Assembly (NCBI GenBank): GCA_021648025.1
Contig: JAKITO010000001.1
Coordinates: 124,001-188,000, forward strand
Reading direction: 5' to 3'
Source: Paracoccaceae bacterium
GTDB taxonomy: Bacteria > Pseudomonadota > Alphaproteobacteria > Rhodobacterales > Rhodobacteraceae
Length of the DNA: 64,000 nt
A program made the translations under genes and the position numbers. The first letter of the stretch is position 1, and every line of letters starts with the position of its first letter. Shown here piece after piece: positions 8,622 to 17,692 of this stretch. A model generated the notes under the pieces. It was given only the letters and a program-made list of their open reading frames with translations. It had not been told where the DNA came from and ran no database searches.

Positions 8622-9497
8622 ATGACTGGTTCGCAAAAAGGCTTTTGGGCCGTGACCATCGCCTGCACCATCTGGGGCCTGTCGCCGATATTTTTCAAAG
8701 TTCTGGCGCATATCCCGGCGTCAGAGGTGCTGGCGCATCGGGTGATCTGGTCATTCGTGTTCTTTGGCGCGATGCTGATGCTTCAGGGGCGGTTGGGCGA
8801 TGTGCGCGCGGCTTTGCAGGGCTGGCCGCGGCTTGGGATATTTGTGCTGGCCTCTGTCCTGATCTCGGCCAATTGGTTTTTGCTGATCTTTGCCATCCAG
8901 ATCGGGCGCACCACGGAAGTGTCGCTTGGCTTTTTCATTTTTCCACTGGTGGCGGTGCTGATCGGGCGGTTCGCCTTTGGCGAGCGGTTGGGGCGACTGC
9001 AAGGGGTGGCGGTGTTGCTGGCGGCACTGGCGGTCGGGGTGCTGACATGGGGGCTGGGTGTTGCTCCATGGATATCACTGGTGATGGCCGGCACCTTCGG
9101 GATTTATTCAGCAATCAAGAAAAAACTGGCTGTTGGGCCGGTTGTCTCGGTCACCTGCGAAATATTGTTGTTCATGCCAATAGCTTTGGGCATTGTGGCG
9201 CTACAGCACACAGGCGGGCAGGGCGCGTTTGGCGCAGATATGGCCGACAGCGTGCTGTTGATACTGGCCGGGCCGCTGACGGCACTGCCGCTGGTCCTGT
9301 TCAGCTACGGTGCCCGCCGGGTGACAATGGCGACCATCGGTGTGATGCAATACATCAACCCGACCCTGCAATTTCTGGTCGCGGTGCTGCTGTTTGGCGA
9401 GGCGTTTACAATCTGGCACCAAATCGCCTTTCCGCTGATCTGGCTGGGTTTGATATTGTTCACCCTGGCCTCGGTCCGAAATAGACCCGCCGATTGA
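8622..9497 (+). CDS. rarD: EamA family transporter, RarD type
   Basis: Inner-membrane drug/metabolite superfamily protein, 291 aa, about ten hydrophobic segments in two EamA halves. The opening GFWAVTIACTIWGLSPIFFK and the segment RVIWSF are characteristic of the RarD subgroup, named for chloramphenicol sensitivity; the substrate is not established. It starts 31 bp after the sodB terminator and is convergent with purB. The sequence alone does not give a substrate. Confidence 0.85.
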   Translation: MTGSQKGFWAVTIACTIWGLSPIFFKVLAHIPASEVLAHRVIWSFVFFGAMLMLQGRLGDVRAALQGWPRLGIFVLASVLISANWFLLIFAIQIGRTTEVSLGFFIFPLVAVLIGRFAFGERLGRLQGVAVLLAALAVGVLTWGLGVAPWISLVMAGTFGIYSAIKKKLAVGPVVSVTCEILLFMPIALGIVALQHTGGQGAFGADMADSVLLILAGPLTALPLVLFSYGARRVTMATIGVMQYINPTLQFLVAVLLFGEAFTIWHQIAFPLIWLGLILFTLASVRNRPAD

Positions 9498-9536
9498 AGC
9501 GTGTGACCTTTTTGTTAAAACTCTTGCCCTGAAGGG

Positions 9537-10844
9537 TCAGCCTTTGCCAAACACCCGGGAAAATATCGTGTCCACATGTTTGGTATGATAGCCAAGATCG
9601 AACTTTTCCTCGATCTCATCCACACCAAGTGCGGCCGTCACATCCGCGTCACCCAGTAATTCGGTCTTGAAATCAGCCCCATGTTCCCAGACCTTCATGG
9701 CATTGCGCTGGACCATAAGATACGAATCCTCACGGCTGACCCCGGCTTGGGTCAGCGCCAGCAATACCCGCTGAGACATCACCAACCCCCGGAATTTATT
9801 CATATTTGCCAGCATGTTATCCGGGTAAATCACCAGCTTGTCGATCAGGCCAGTCAGGCGGGCAAGGGCAAAATCCAGCGTAATGGTGGTGTCCGGTCCG
9901 ATGTTTCTCTCAACTGACGAATGCGAAATATCGCGTTCATGCCAAAGGGTTACATTCTCCAACGCCGGCACCACCGCCATGCGCACCAATCGCGCCAGCC
10001 CGGTCAGGTTTTCGCTCAGGATCGGGTTGCGTTTATGGGGCATCGCACTTGAGCCTTTTTGACCCTTCGAAAAGAATTCCTCGGCCTCAAGCACCTCGGT
10101 GCGCTGCATATGGCGCACTTCGGTGGCGATGTTTTCGATCGAGGCACCAACAACGCCCAAAGCCGCAAAAAACGCCGCGTGACGATCGCGTGGAATGACC
10201 TGGGTGCTGATCGGTTCGGGGCGCAGACCCAGTTGCGCACAGACATGCGCCTCGACCCTGGGGTCGATATTGGCGAACGTGCCGACCGCGCCTGAAATGG
10301 CCCCGGTGGCAATCTCGTCGCGCGCGGTTCTCAGGCGGGTCAGGTTACGGTCCATTTCGGCGTAAAAGCGTGCAAACGTCAGCCCCATGGTGGTCGGCTC
10401 GGCGTGGATCGCATGCGAGCGACCGATGCGGATGGTCATCTTGTGTTCATAGGCGCGCCGCTTCAGGGCCACCAGAAGGGCCTCAACATCCTTGATCAAA
10501 ATGTCGGCGGCACGGGTCAGTTGCAGGTTGAAAGTTGTGTCCAGAACGTCAGAACTGGTCATACCCTGATGTACAAAACGGGCATTATCGTGGCCGATGA
10601 TCTCGGCAAGGTGCGTCAGAAAGGCGATGACGTCGTGTTTGGTCACGGCCTCGATCTCGTCAATGCGGGCGATATCAAAGGCGACGTCTTTGGCTTTCCA
10701 GACCGCGATCGCGTTTTCGCGCGGGATCACGCCAAGGTCGGCCATGGCATCACAGGCGTGGGCCTCGATCTCGTACCAGATGCGGAATTTGGTTTCGGGT
10801 GACCAGATGGCGACCATTTCAGGGCGGGAATAGCGGGGGATCAT
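9537..10844 (-). CDS. purB: Adenylosuccinate lyase
   Basis: Cleaves SAICAR to AICAR and adenylosuccinate to AMP in purine synthesis. 435 aa. The fumarase/lyase signature GSSAMPHKRNP is at 264-274, the TSSDV substrate-binding motif at 96-100 and GRSHAIHAEPTT near 141-152 carries the conserved His. Start at ATG 10844 (MIPRYSRPEMV) is the canonical one; upstream in-frame codons are not family-like. Confidence 0.96.
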   Translation of the reverse strand: MIPRYSRPEMVAIWSPETKFRIWYEIEAHACDAMADLGVIPRENAIAVWKAKDVAFDIARIDEIEAVTKHDVIAFLTHLAEIIGHDNARFVHQGMTSSDVLDTTFNLQLTRAADILIKDVEALLVALKRRAYEHKMTIRIGRSHAIHAEPTTMGLTFARFYAEMDRNLTRLRTARDEIATGAISGAVGTFANIDPRVEAHVCAQLGLRPEPISTQVIPRDRHAAFFAALGVVGASIENIATEVRHMQRTEVLEAEEFFSKGQKGSSAMPHKRNPILSENLTGLARLVRMAVVPALENVTLWHERDISHSSVERNIGPDTTITLDFALARLTGLIDKLVIYPDNMLANMNKFRGLVMSQRVLLALTQAGVSREDSYLMVQRNAMKVWEHGADFKTELLGDADVTAALGVDEIEEKFDLGYHTKHVDTIFSRVFGKG

Positions 10845-11038
10845 GGGGCGATGTACCTTTATCGTGGCTGGCGCAGGGGTATGGGGCGTCTTAAACCGGC
10901 GTGACAGGCGCAACAAGGAGGGTGCGACGAGATGAGACGGTTTGGCAGGATAATAATGCAGTTTTTGCCGAGACGTAGGACAAAGGCGGCAGGCTGTGAC
11001 AGATCCGCCCAAGGGCACACCCTGGTGAGAGATCACAT

Positions 11039-12262
11039 TTAACCGACCAGTTTGGTACTGACCCGCGCGCCTTTCTCAAGCGTGCGGTGCACCGGACATT
11101 TATCGGCAATCTCCATCAGGCGGGCACGTTGGGCATCATCCAGATTGCCTTTCAGCCGGATTGCCCGGGTGAATTCATCAATCCGGTTTTTGCTGCCGGG
11201 TTCGGCGTCCTGGGCGTGGATTTTGGCATGGCTGACATCGACGCTCACATGCTCCAGCGGCCAGGCTTTGCGACGTGCATACATACGGATGGTCATTGCC
11301 GTACAGGCCCCGAGGCCGGACGAGATAAAGCCATAGGGCGACATGCCCCGGTTGGTACCGCCATAGGCCAGCGGTTCATCAGCTTGGGCATAGTGGTCAG
11401 GGCCGGAGTGGATATCCTGAAGAAAACCGTCTGGGTCGGCCTCGGAGATGCGCACGATACCTTCGGGTGCACCGGGTGCACCGGGCGGTGGGGCCGGGGG
11501 TGTCAGGTCGATGTAATGGCCGACCCAGGCGGCGATCAGGTTGGCCGCGTATTCGGCGTCTGAGGGATGTGAAATCAGATGATCGGCATTGTCGAGGGTG
11601 ATAAAGCTTTTGGGGTGTTTGGCGGTCACGAAAATCTCGGTGGCGTTGTCGATGCTGACGGTTTCGTCGCGCGGGGCATGCAATACCAAAAGGGCAGCAT
11701 CCAGCGTGGCGATCGCCCTTGCAAGTTTGCCGTCGGCAATATCGTCAATGAACGCTTTGGAGATGAAGAAGGGGCGCCCGCCCAGGTCAACTTTGGCCAC
11801 GCCGTCCTGTTCGATCTGCGCCAGGGCCGCGCTGAAGTTATGCAGAACATGCGCCGGATCGGATGGTGCGCCCAACGTAACCACGGCGCGCACCGAGGCA
11901 ATTTCAGCGCGTGCTTTCAGTACGGCGGCACCGCCCAGGGAATGACCGATCAGCAGGGCAGGGGCCATGTCGCGCCCCTCAAGATAGCGCGCGGCGGCGT
12001 GCAGGTCGTCGATGTTGGTGGTGAAGGTGGTATTGCCGAATTCGCCGCCTGAATGGCCCAACCCGGTGAAGTCGAACCGCAACACGGCGATGCCTTTGCC
12101 TGCCAGCCTTGCGGCGATGCGCCTCGCGGCGGGAATATCCTTGGAGCAGGTGAAACAATGGGCAAAAAGGGCGGTGGCCAGATGCGGGCCTTCGGGCAGG
12201 TCCAGACGCGCGGCCAGATCGCTGCCATCATGGCCGGTAAAGGTGATGCGTTCGGTGGGCAT
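11039..12262 (-). CDS. Bifunctional alpha/beta hydrolase - OsmC peroxidase fusion
   Basis: 407 aa. The N-terminal part (1-250) is an alpha/beta hydrolase with nucleophile elbow GHSLGG (Ser108) and a late catalytic His in NADHLIS. A proline-rich linker near 255-268 joins it to an OsmC/Ohr domain (about 270-407) with both peroxidatic cysteines, Cys320 in GLGACTAM and Cys389 in DKCPVHR. OsmC-type proteins reduce organic hydroperoxides; in this fusion the hydrolase may release fatty hydroperoxides from esters, but that is inference. The fusion is a known architecture in proteobacteria. It lies behind purB on the same strand with about a 195-bp gap. Confidence 0.9.
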   Translation of the reverse strand: MPTERITFTGHDGSDLAARLDLPEGPHLATALFAHCFTCSKDIPAARRIAARLAGKGIAVLRFDFTGLGHSGGEFGNTTFTTNIDDLHAAARYLEGRDMAPALLIGHSLGGAAVLKARAEIASVRAVVTLGAPSDPAHVLHNFSAALAQIEQDGVAKVDLGGRPFFISKAFIDDIADGKLARAIATLDAALLVLHAPRDETVSIDNATEIFVTAKHPKSFITLDNADHLISHPSDAEYAANLIAAWVGHYIDLTPPAPPPGAPGAPEGIVRISEADPDGFLQDIHSGPDHYAQADEPLAYGGTNRGMSPYGFISSGLGACTAMTIRMYARRKAWPLEHVSVDVSHAKIHAQDAEPGSKNRIDEFTRAIRLKGNLDDAQRARLMEIADKCPVHRTLEKGARVSTKLVG

Positions 12263-12405
12263 TTGTGGCTCCTTGGTGATGGAAGCAAAGGGTGGTTATT
12301 CAAGGGCGGCTTGCCAAGGCGATTGCCAGCCGGGTCACGGAAAGGTTACAGTTGCGTGTGGGTTTTGCCCACCTTGTGAATTATTTCAAGTTTGGTGATA
12401 TATTC

Positions 12406-12771
12406 ATGACCCGCGATGAATTCAATCTCTTTTGCAGGGGCTTAAAAGCCACAACTCATGTGGTTCAATGGGGCAATTCGGATGTCTGGAAGGTGGGTGG
12501 CAAACTGTTTGCCCTATGTGGCTGGAACAAGGGCGCGGATGCCTTCACCTTCAAAGCCTCTGACATTGCTTTTGAAGTGCTTCAGGACCTGCCCGGCATC
12601 CGCCCGGCGCCTTATCTGGCGTCACGGGGGATGAAATGGTTGCAGCACTACGCCGAACCGGGGTTGTCGGATGTCGAGTTAGAGCGCCATATTACCCTGT
12701 CTTATGAGATGGCGATCGCCAAGCTGACCAAAAAGAAGCGGGCTGAATTGGGGCTTTTTGTGTCGGGTTGA
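12406..12771 (+). CDS. MmcQ/YjbR family protein
   Basis: 121 aa cytoplasmic protein of the YjbR fold (double wing, DNA-binding-like). Conserved features visible: the early FCRGLKAT, QWGNSDVWKVGGKLFAL, and the C-terminal SYEMAIAKLTKKKR. The start MTRDEFN at 12406 matches family proteins; the frame further upstream covers the purine-rich promoter region. Function is unknown for most members. Divergent from the hydrolase-OsmC gene. Confidence 0.85.
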   Translation: MTRDEFNLFCRGLKATTHVVQWGNSDVWKVGGKLFALCGWNKGADAFTFKASDIAFEVLQDLPGIRPAPYLASRGMKWLQHYAEPGLSDVELERHITLSYEMAIAKLTKKKRAELGLFVSG

Positions 12772-12790
12772 CGGCATGACCCACCAATAG

Positions 12791-12834
12791 CCCCCTGTGT
12801 AGACCCCTGTGTAGACCCCGGTGTAGGCCCCTGT
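12791..12834. repeat. 12-bp tandem repeat, about 3.5 units
   Basis: Units of CTGTGTAGACCC with small variants, directly between the YjbR gene and the LysM orphan gene. A second, different 12-bp array occurs at 45685-45778. Confidence 0.8.
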
Positions 12835-12873
12835 GATATACAATGACAAAGTGGATGCCCAAGGGTGCCCCAG

Positions 12874-14046
12874 TCATATCCCCCGAAATGATTCTTCGTA
12901 TCCGATCGCGCCACTGGGGGGCGCTTGGTTGATCAGCATTCCGCTGGCCATGGAGGGGGACATCCCTCGCAAGGCCGCAAACATCACCAGCGTAGCGGCG
13001 GCAGAAAACGCAGACACCATGATAACCTTTGCCATCTCTGGTGTGCGCACCTTCAGACCCGATCCACTGGGGATGACTTCTGCTGTGATCGAAAAGCCAA
13101 GATTGCCGGCAATTGCAAATCCATTCTGCACGAATTTGACCGGCTTGGATGCCGCAGACATGGTCAGTTTGTGGCCATCTTCCAGGGCAAGCGCAAATGA
13201 CCATTTCTGGCCAGTACCCGAGATTGACACCGCCGCGAGGTCGGTCATCTTCGCGCTTTTGGCCGAAGCCGTGAACTTTAACCCCTGAACGGTCTTGGTC
13301 GCAGTGGAGCTAAAGTCGTTTAACTTGAAACTCACCGGGATCGTGCCGGTTTTTCCTGCGTTCAATGTGCCAGTGGCTTTGAATGTCAGGTAGATCGTAA
13401 AGGGCAGTCCCTTGCAGGGGACGATCATCCTTTGCTCTATGATGGTTTTTGACAAATCCACCGTGACTTCCGGGTAGGCAATTCTTGAAGGCATGTGATT
13501 GCCGCCAGCAGCACAAGAGGCCGCGCTCTTGGAGGTATCGTCCGGAACAAGCATCAGCGGAATGTCCAGCGCCGCGCCTTCGACCCAGGATTTGGGATTG
13601 GCCTTCTCAATCACATCCCAATAGATGTCATTGCCATAATATTTCTTAGAAACCGAACGCAGCGTGTCCCCAATTACCACATAGTGGACCTTTCCACCTT
13701 TCATTTGCTTGGCATATTGCGCAATCACCTCCACGCTGGGAAGAAACCGCGATTTTACCATACTCATCTTGATCTCAGAATATGTCATCAGTCCCGGATA
13801 GCCTCTGCATGTGGCCTTTAATTTTCGATCCACCGCCCGGCGATAGACCTTTGTTGCTTTCGATATATCCTTGGTCTTCCAATCAATCTGGGAAGCCGAG
13901 TCGCTGGTTTTGAATTCCTTGTCCACCAGTTTTTGCACAGAAGCCGACCGCAGATGTTTGGTCATTTCCTGAGACATCACTTTGGAAAAATGAATTTCTT
14001 CCCGAGACCAGATCTTGTCGTATGGATTTTCAACTCTTTTCACCAC
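12874..14046 (-). CDS. Orphan LysM-domain protein with C-terminal membrane segment
   Basis: About 390 aa, no recognised family over the full length. Residues about 122-169 form a LysM-like module (YVVIGDTLRSVSKKYYG then IPLMLVP), normally a glycan/peptidoglycan binder. The charged N-terminal 110 residues have no signal peptide, residues 180-330 look beta-rich (Thr/Ser/Lys alternation) and a hydrophobic segment lies near 339-357. GTG at 14046 was chosen because AGGAG is 8 nt upstream; TTG at 14049 and GTG at 14043 also fit. The gene is visibly less GC-rich than its neighbours, with many AAA, AAT and TTT codons, suggesting transfer. LysM modules also occur in phage tail-like baseplate proteins, but no such neighbours are present. 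Confidence 0.65.
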   Translation of the reverse strand: MVKRVENPYDKIWSREEIHFSKVMSQEMTKHLRSASVQKLVDKEFKTSDSASQIDWKTKDISKATKVYRRAVDRKLKATCRGYPGLMTYSEIKMSMVKSRFLPSVEVIAQYAKQMKGGKVHYVVIGDTLRSVSKKYYGNDIYWDVIEKANPKSWVEGAALDIPLMLVPDDTSKSAASCAAGGNHMPSRIAYPEVTVDLSKTIIEQRMIVPCKGLPFTIYLTFKATGTLNAGKTGTIPVSFKLNDFSSTATKTVQGLKFTASAKSAKMTDLAAVSISGTGQKWSFALALEDGHKLTMSAASKPVKFVQNGFAIAGNLGFSITAEVIPSGSGLKVRTPEMAKVIMVSAFSAAATLVMFAALRGMSPSMASGMLINQAPPSGAIGYEESFRGI

Positions 14047-14301
14047 CAAAAAAACTCCTGCAAATCTTTACTGCGACCAATACGCTCGCCTGCCACAATC
14101 AAGGCTACTCAGCAGGCTTTCCAAAATCGAAAGCTTGCCCAAAGGTATGCGCATTACGCCATTCGCTCAAGGTTTGTTGAAAACTAGGCGGATACTTACC
14201 GAGGGCGATCTGCAAATTGATCGGGATATGAGGAAACTCACCAGACAAATACGAGACAGCTATATCAAAGAGGGTGTAAGAAACCGCCCTTTTCCAGTGA
14301 T

Positions 14302-15648
14302 TTAGGGCCTCTCGCCCATCAACGCCGTATCAAACGGGTATTTGGTCAGGTTCTCATAGCCGTCTTCGGTGATCAGCACCTGATCCTCAAGTTTGATCGA
14401 AAACGCACCCCCAACCTCGCCGACGCAGGCCTCGACACACAGCACCATGCCCGGCTCAAGCGCATAGTCATACGCACCCGGCACCGCCTTGTCGGGATAC
14501 GCGACCACCGGCCATTCATCGCACAATCCAACCCCGTGCATGATGCAGCCGTATTTCTGTTGCTGGAACTTGTCGTCCAGCTTGTGCACATTGGCGGTCA
14601 GTTCCGGGATGGTGACGCCGGGTTTCAGCATCTCCATATTGGTCATGATATGCTCATGCGCGTGGTTCATCGCGTAAACCATTGAATCATCCGGTTTTTG
14701 GTCACCAATCCACCAGGTGCGCGAAATATCAACGCAAATGCCGTAAGAGCCGATCAGGTCTGAATCAAACGCCACGATCTCATTGTTCTGAACAATGCGC
14801 GGCCCGCATTCCTGAAACCACGGGTTGGTGCGCTGGCCTGATGCCAACAGCCGGGTTTCGATCCATTCGCCGCCCCGGCGGATATTCTGGGCGTGCAGCA
14901 CGGACCAGATGTCATCCTCGGAGGTGGTGCCAAGCGGCACATTTACGCGGGCGAAATCCTCCATCTCCTTCACCGCAACCTCGCAGGCGTGGCTGGCACA
15001 GCGCATCGCCAGAATCTCATCCGGGCCTTTGACCGCCCGGGCCTTTTCGGTGATCTCTTCGCCTTGCATGATCTCCAGGCCCTGCGCCTCAAGCGCGCGT
15101 AACCCGTGCACCATCAGTTTGTCGACAGCCAGCCGGGTGTTGCCGGGGCAGTGTTCGGCCAGCAGCGTGCGAACCTCATTCGAGAACACATCGGCCTGTT
15201 CTTTGATCTTGTCGCCGCGTGCGAAATAGAACAGGTCGGCCCCGGCGCGGGATTCGCGCACCAACGGGTTGAATTCGGTAATGAACGAACAATTCTTGAA
15301 ATCCCAGATCACCATATAGCCATCGGCACACAGCAAAACCGCGCGGAACATGTTATGCGAGTTCCACAGCTGCATGTTGGTGGTATCGGTGGCATAGCGA
15401 ATATTCAGCGGATCAAACAACAACAACCCGCCAAAGCCGCGATCAACGATATGCTGGGTCAGACGTTTCCAGCGGTGTTCGCGCATCAGGCCCAGGTCCG
15501 GCAGGATCAGCCCCGCCGCGTTCCATTCATCAAACGCCAGTTGGGTCGGTCCGATCTCAACCCGGTTATTGTCGTTTGGGGTGCCGTCGCCCAGAGTGGC
15601 ACCGCGGGTCGGGTCGATCTTGCGGGTGTCGCGATAGTGGCTGGTCAT
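14302..15648 (-). CDS. dddP: DMSP lyase DddP (M24 peptidase-like fold)
   Basis: Cleaves dimethylsulfoniopropionate to dimethyl sulfide and acrylate. 448 aa, the length of roseobacter DddP. The protein keeps the whole diagnostic N-terminus (RKIDPTRGATLGDGTPND) and the metal-binding residues at the positions I recall for structurally studied DddP: Asp295, Asp297, Asp307, His371, Glu406 and Glu421. A generic Xaa-Pro peptidase would not match outside the metal site. The gene stands alone on the minus strand with no acu or dmd genes beside it. Divergent from the DUF3445 gene with a 145-bp shared upstream region. Confidence 0.93.
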   Translation of the reverse strand: MTSHYRDTRKIDPTRGATLGDGTPNDNNRVEIGPTQLAFDEWNAAGLILPDLGLMREHRWKRLTQHIVDRGFGGLLLFDPLNIRYATDTTNMQLWNSHNMFRAVLLCADGYMVIWDFKNCSFITEFNPLVRESRAGADLFYFARGDKIKEQADVFSNEVRTLLAEHCPGNTRLAVDKLMVHGLRALEAQGLEIMQGEEITEKARAVKGPDEILAMRCASHACEVAVKEMEDFARVNVPLGTTSEDDIWSVLHAQNIRRGGEWIETRLLASGQRTNPWFQECGPRIVQNNEIVAFDSDLIGSYGICVDISRTWWIGDQKPDDSMVYAMNHAHEHIMTNMEMLKPGVTIPELTANVHKLDDKFQQQKYGCIMHGVGLCDEWPVVAYPDKAVPGAYDYALEPGMVLCVEACVGEVGGAFSIKLEDQVLITEDGYENLTKYPFDTALMGERP

Positions 15649-15793
15649 GGGGCGTCTCCTGAGTTGGTTGGGGTCATCGTGGCAGATGTCACCTGCTTAA
15701 AAGGTCAGAATGCGAAATCATCCTGTCGTTTTTGACCGACAAGGCGCAGACAAGGCGCAGACAGTGATGTGTGGTGGTGCTAAGCCCGGTCTT

Positions 15794-16531
15794 ATGACAG
15801 CTGTTTTGCAAACTTCTTTGCCTTATGACATCTGGGCCCCCCGGACCTTGCCGGGGGTGGCACCATTGGGCCTGGATGATTGGCTGATCCGGGATGAGGC
15901 GTTTGGGGGGCAGATGGCCACGCGGGATCATTTGTTGCAAACGCGCCGGGGTCAGGTGCTACAGATGGACGAACTGGCCCGTGCCCCGGCGGTTGAACTG
16001 TTGGAGATGGTGTTGAGGTTTGCCTGGCCCGAAGCCGGCGCACAGGTCACACGTTGCGATGGGGTTGAGGTGGTTGTCAATCGGGACGATCCGCTGGGCA
16101 CGCTTTGCGGATTGGTGCAGGAGGATTTCTGCATCCTGCAAAAGTTGGGGGATCAGCATGTATTGACCGGCGCGATTGTGTGTTTCCCAGCCAGCTGGCG
16201 ATTGGATGAGAAGTTCATGGCGCCGCTGATTGGCATCCACAGCCCGGTGGGTGAATATGACACACGACTGGCGACGCGGGTTCAGCGGTTGTTTGACGGG
16301 GTCAAACCGGGCCGTCCCCTGTGGCGCTTCAATGCGCTTTGGTATGATGATCCGACGTTGTTTCAACCACGCGGCACACAGGCGCCGCGCACGGCACGCG
16401 ATGCAGGCCAGGCCGCATATCTGCGCAGTGAAAAGCAGTCAATCCTGCGCCTGCCGGAAACCGGCGCGGTGGTGTTTTCGATCCATACTTACGTTCTTGA
16501 CCAGACGTCAGTTTTGCCACCCAGGCCCTGA
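15794..16531 (+). CDS. DUF3445 family, haem-dependent oxidative N-demethylase-like protein
   Basis: About 245 aa. Matches the DUF3445 family, members of which are haem proteins involved in secondary-amine N-demethylation. Visible family segments: LPYDIWAPRTLPGVAPL, RDDPLGTLCGLVQEDFCILQK, FPASWRLDEKFMAPLIGIHSPV and the C-terminal VFSIHTYVLD. Start uncertain: ATG 15794 (MTAVLQTSLPYDIW) fits family starts; in-frame Met codons upstream at 15767 or 15710 are alternatives. Amine substrates would fit with the sarcosine oxidase region 8 kb away, but no partner genes sit next to it. Confidence 0.8.
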   Translation: MTAVLQTSLPYDIWAPRTLPGVAPLGLDDWLIRDEAFGGQMATRDHLLQTRRGQVLQMDELARAPAVELLEMVLRFAWPEAGAQVTRCDGVEVVVNRDDPLGTLCGLVQEDFCILQKLGDQHVLTGAIVCFPASWRLDEKFMAPLIGIHSPVGEYDTRLATRVQRLFDGVKPGRPLWRFNALWYDDPTLFQPRGTQAPRTARDAGQAAYLRSEKQSILRLPETGAVVFSIHTYVLDQTSVLPPRP

Positions 16532-16581
16532 AATCTGGCCCTGAAACCTGGCCCCGGAATGTTTCCGGGGCGCCCAAGTCA

Positions 16582-17472
16582 TCAAAGCGGCAGGAAGGAA
16601 ACCGCACTGGCCAAAGCGCCGGTGCTTTGCAGCATGACCAAAAGGCCGGTCAGCGACAAGACATTGGTATTCAGGCGAAAATCTTCGCCCCGGGCCAGGT
16701 TTACGGCGACCATGGACAAGGCCACGGGCGCGCTCAGGAAACCGATCATGCCGGTCATTCCCCAGGTTGCCAGACGCTGGATATCGCTGGCTGCCTCATC
16801 CGCCTTTGATGGCATGTCGATCACATCCGGATGCGGACACACACGGTACGCCAGCGACAGGGCTTCTTCGTCGGTCAGTTCAACCAGCCCGAATTCGTCA
16901 TTATCCGCGCTGAAACCGGCATAGGTATCAAACCGCTTAGTCAGCCGTTCTTCGGTTTCGTCGATCGGATAGAACGGTGCATCCAACACAGCGCATTTTG
17001 CATCAAGCACTTCCTGGCGCCCGTGAACCCGTCGTGGTGACACGTTCGAAAACGCGCCAAGAAACTGGCTCATGGTCAATACCGTGTCTGGTGCCAGCCA
17101 CTCCACCGATCTGGCGGCATAAACATCGACCATCCGGAACATCATCACCACCAGGATCAGTTCCGAAATGTCTTTATCATCGCGACCGGGATCAACCGGG
17201 CACAGTTCAATCACCAGGCGCTGCAAAGGGGTGGCATCAGTTTGCGTCGCGGTTGCCTCAAACACCGGTTTGAGGTGCAATTTGATAAGGTAGTGACTGG
17301 CAATGATGCGCGATTGCGCCTGGTTCAGAATGCTCTGGCGTTCCACTGAGTGGCCGTAGTCTTCAAGTGTTGCCGTTGTGATCCGGGTAAACCGATCAAG
17401 TGCCTGATCAGGATCGCCGGAAAACGTAATGGCTCCATGATATCTGCCTGTTATGTTCCCTGTCTGGGGCAT
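16582..17472 (-). CDS. Conserved hypothetical protein with C-terminal membrane pair
   Basis: 296 aa, not assigned to a functional family by me. Start ATG 17472 (MPQTGNITGRYHG) has AAAGGAGC just upstream. The first 210 residues are soluble and acidic with no obvious motif. The last 70 contain two hydrophobic stretches (WGMTGMIGFLSAPVALSMVAV and LSLTGLLVMLQSTGALASAVSFL), so it is probably a tail-anchored membrane protein. It is followed convergently by the DUF3445 gene. Confidence 0.75.
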   Translation of the reverse strand: MPQTGNITGRYHGAITFSGDPDQALDRFTRITTATLEDYGHSVERQSILNQAQSRIIASHYLIKLHLKPVFEATATQTDATPLQRLVIELCPVDPGRDDKDISELILVVMMFRMVDVYAARSVEWLAPDTVLTMSQFLGAFSNVSPRRVHGRQEVLDAKCAVLDAPFYPIDETEERLTKRFDTYAGFSADNDEFGLVELTDEEALSLAYRVCPHPDVIDMPSKADEAASDIQRLATWGMTGMIGFLSAPVALSMVAVNLARGEDFRLNTNVLSLTGLLVMLQSTGALASAVSFLPL

Positions 17473-17692
17473 ATTTTGGCTCCTTTCGAACCTTTGTTGC
17501 TGCTGACTAAAGAGATATTCAGGGAATTGGGTGAAACTGTGTCGCAATCGGCATAAATTGTGGACAATCTTAAGTATTTCACAGGATTTTTGCCGATTTT
17601 GGCTGCGACTTGGCGCCAAGTTGCAGAGGTAAGGCGGCAATCGGGCCTTGATATGGCGCATTCAAGGCAGGTTTCAAAGCCGCAGGCGGTTA

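Noticed and set aside
12791-12834. Possible CRISPR array
   Set aside because: Units are 12 bp, contiguous without spacers, and no cas genes are near. The same holds for 45685-45778.
14015-14305. Plus-strand ORF of 96 aa beside the LysM gene
   Set aside because: It overlaps the LysM gene start antisense and the dddP end, and lacks a ribosome-binding site; probably chance in AT-rich DNA.
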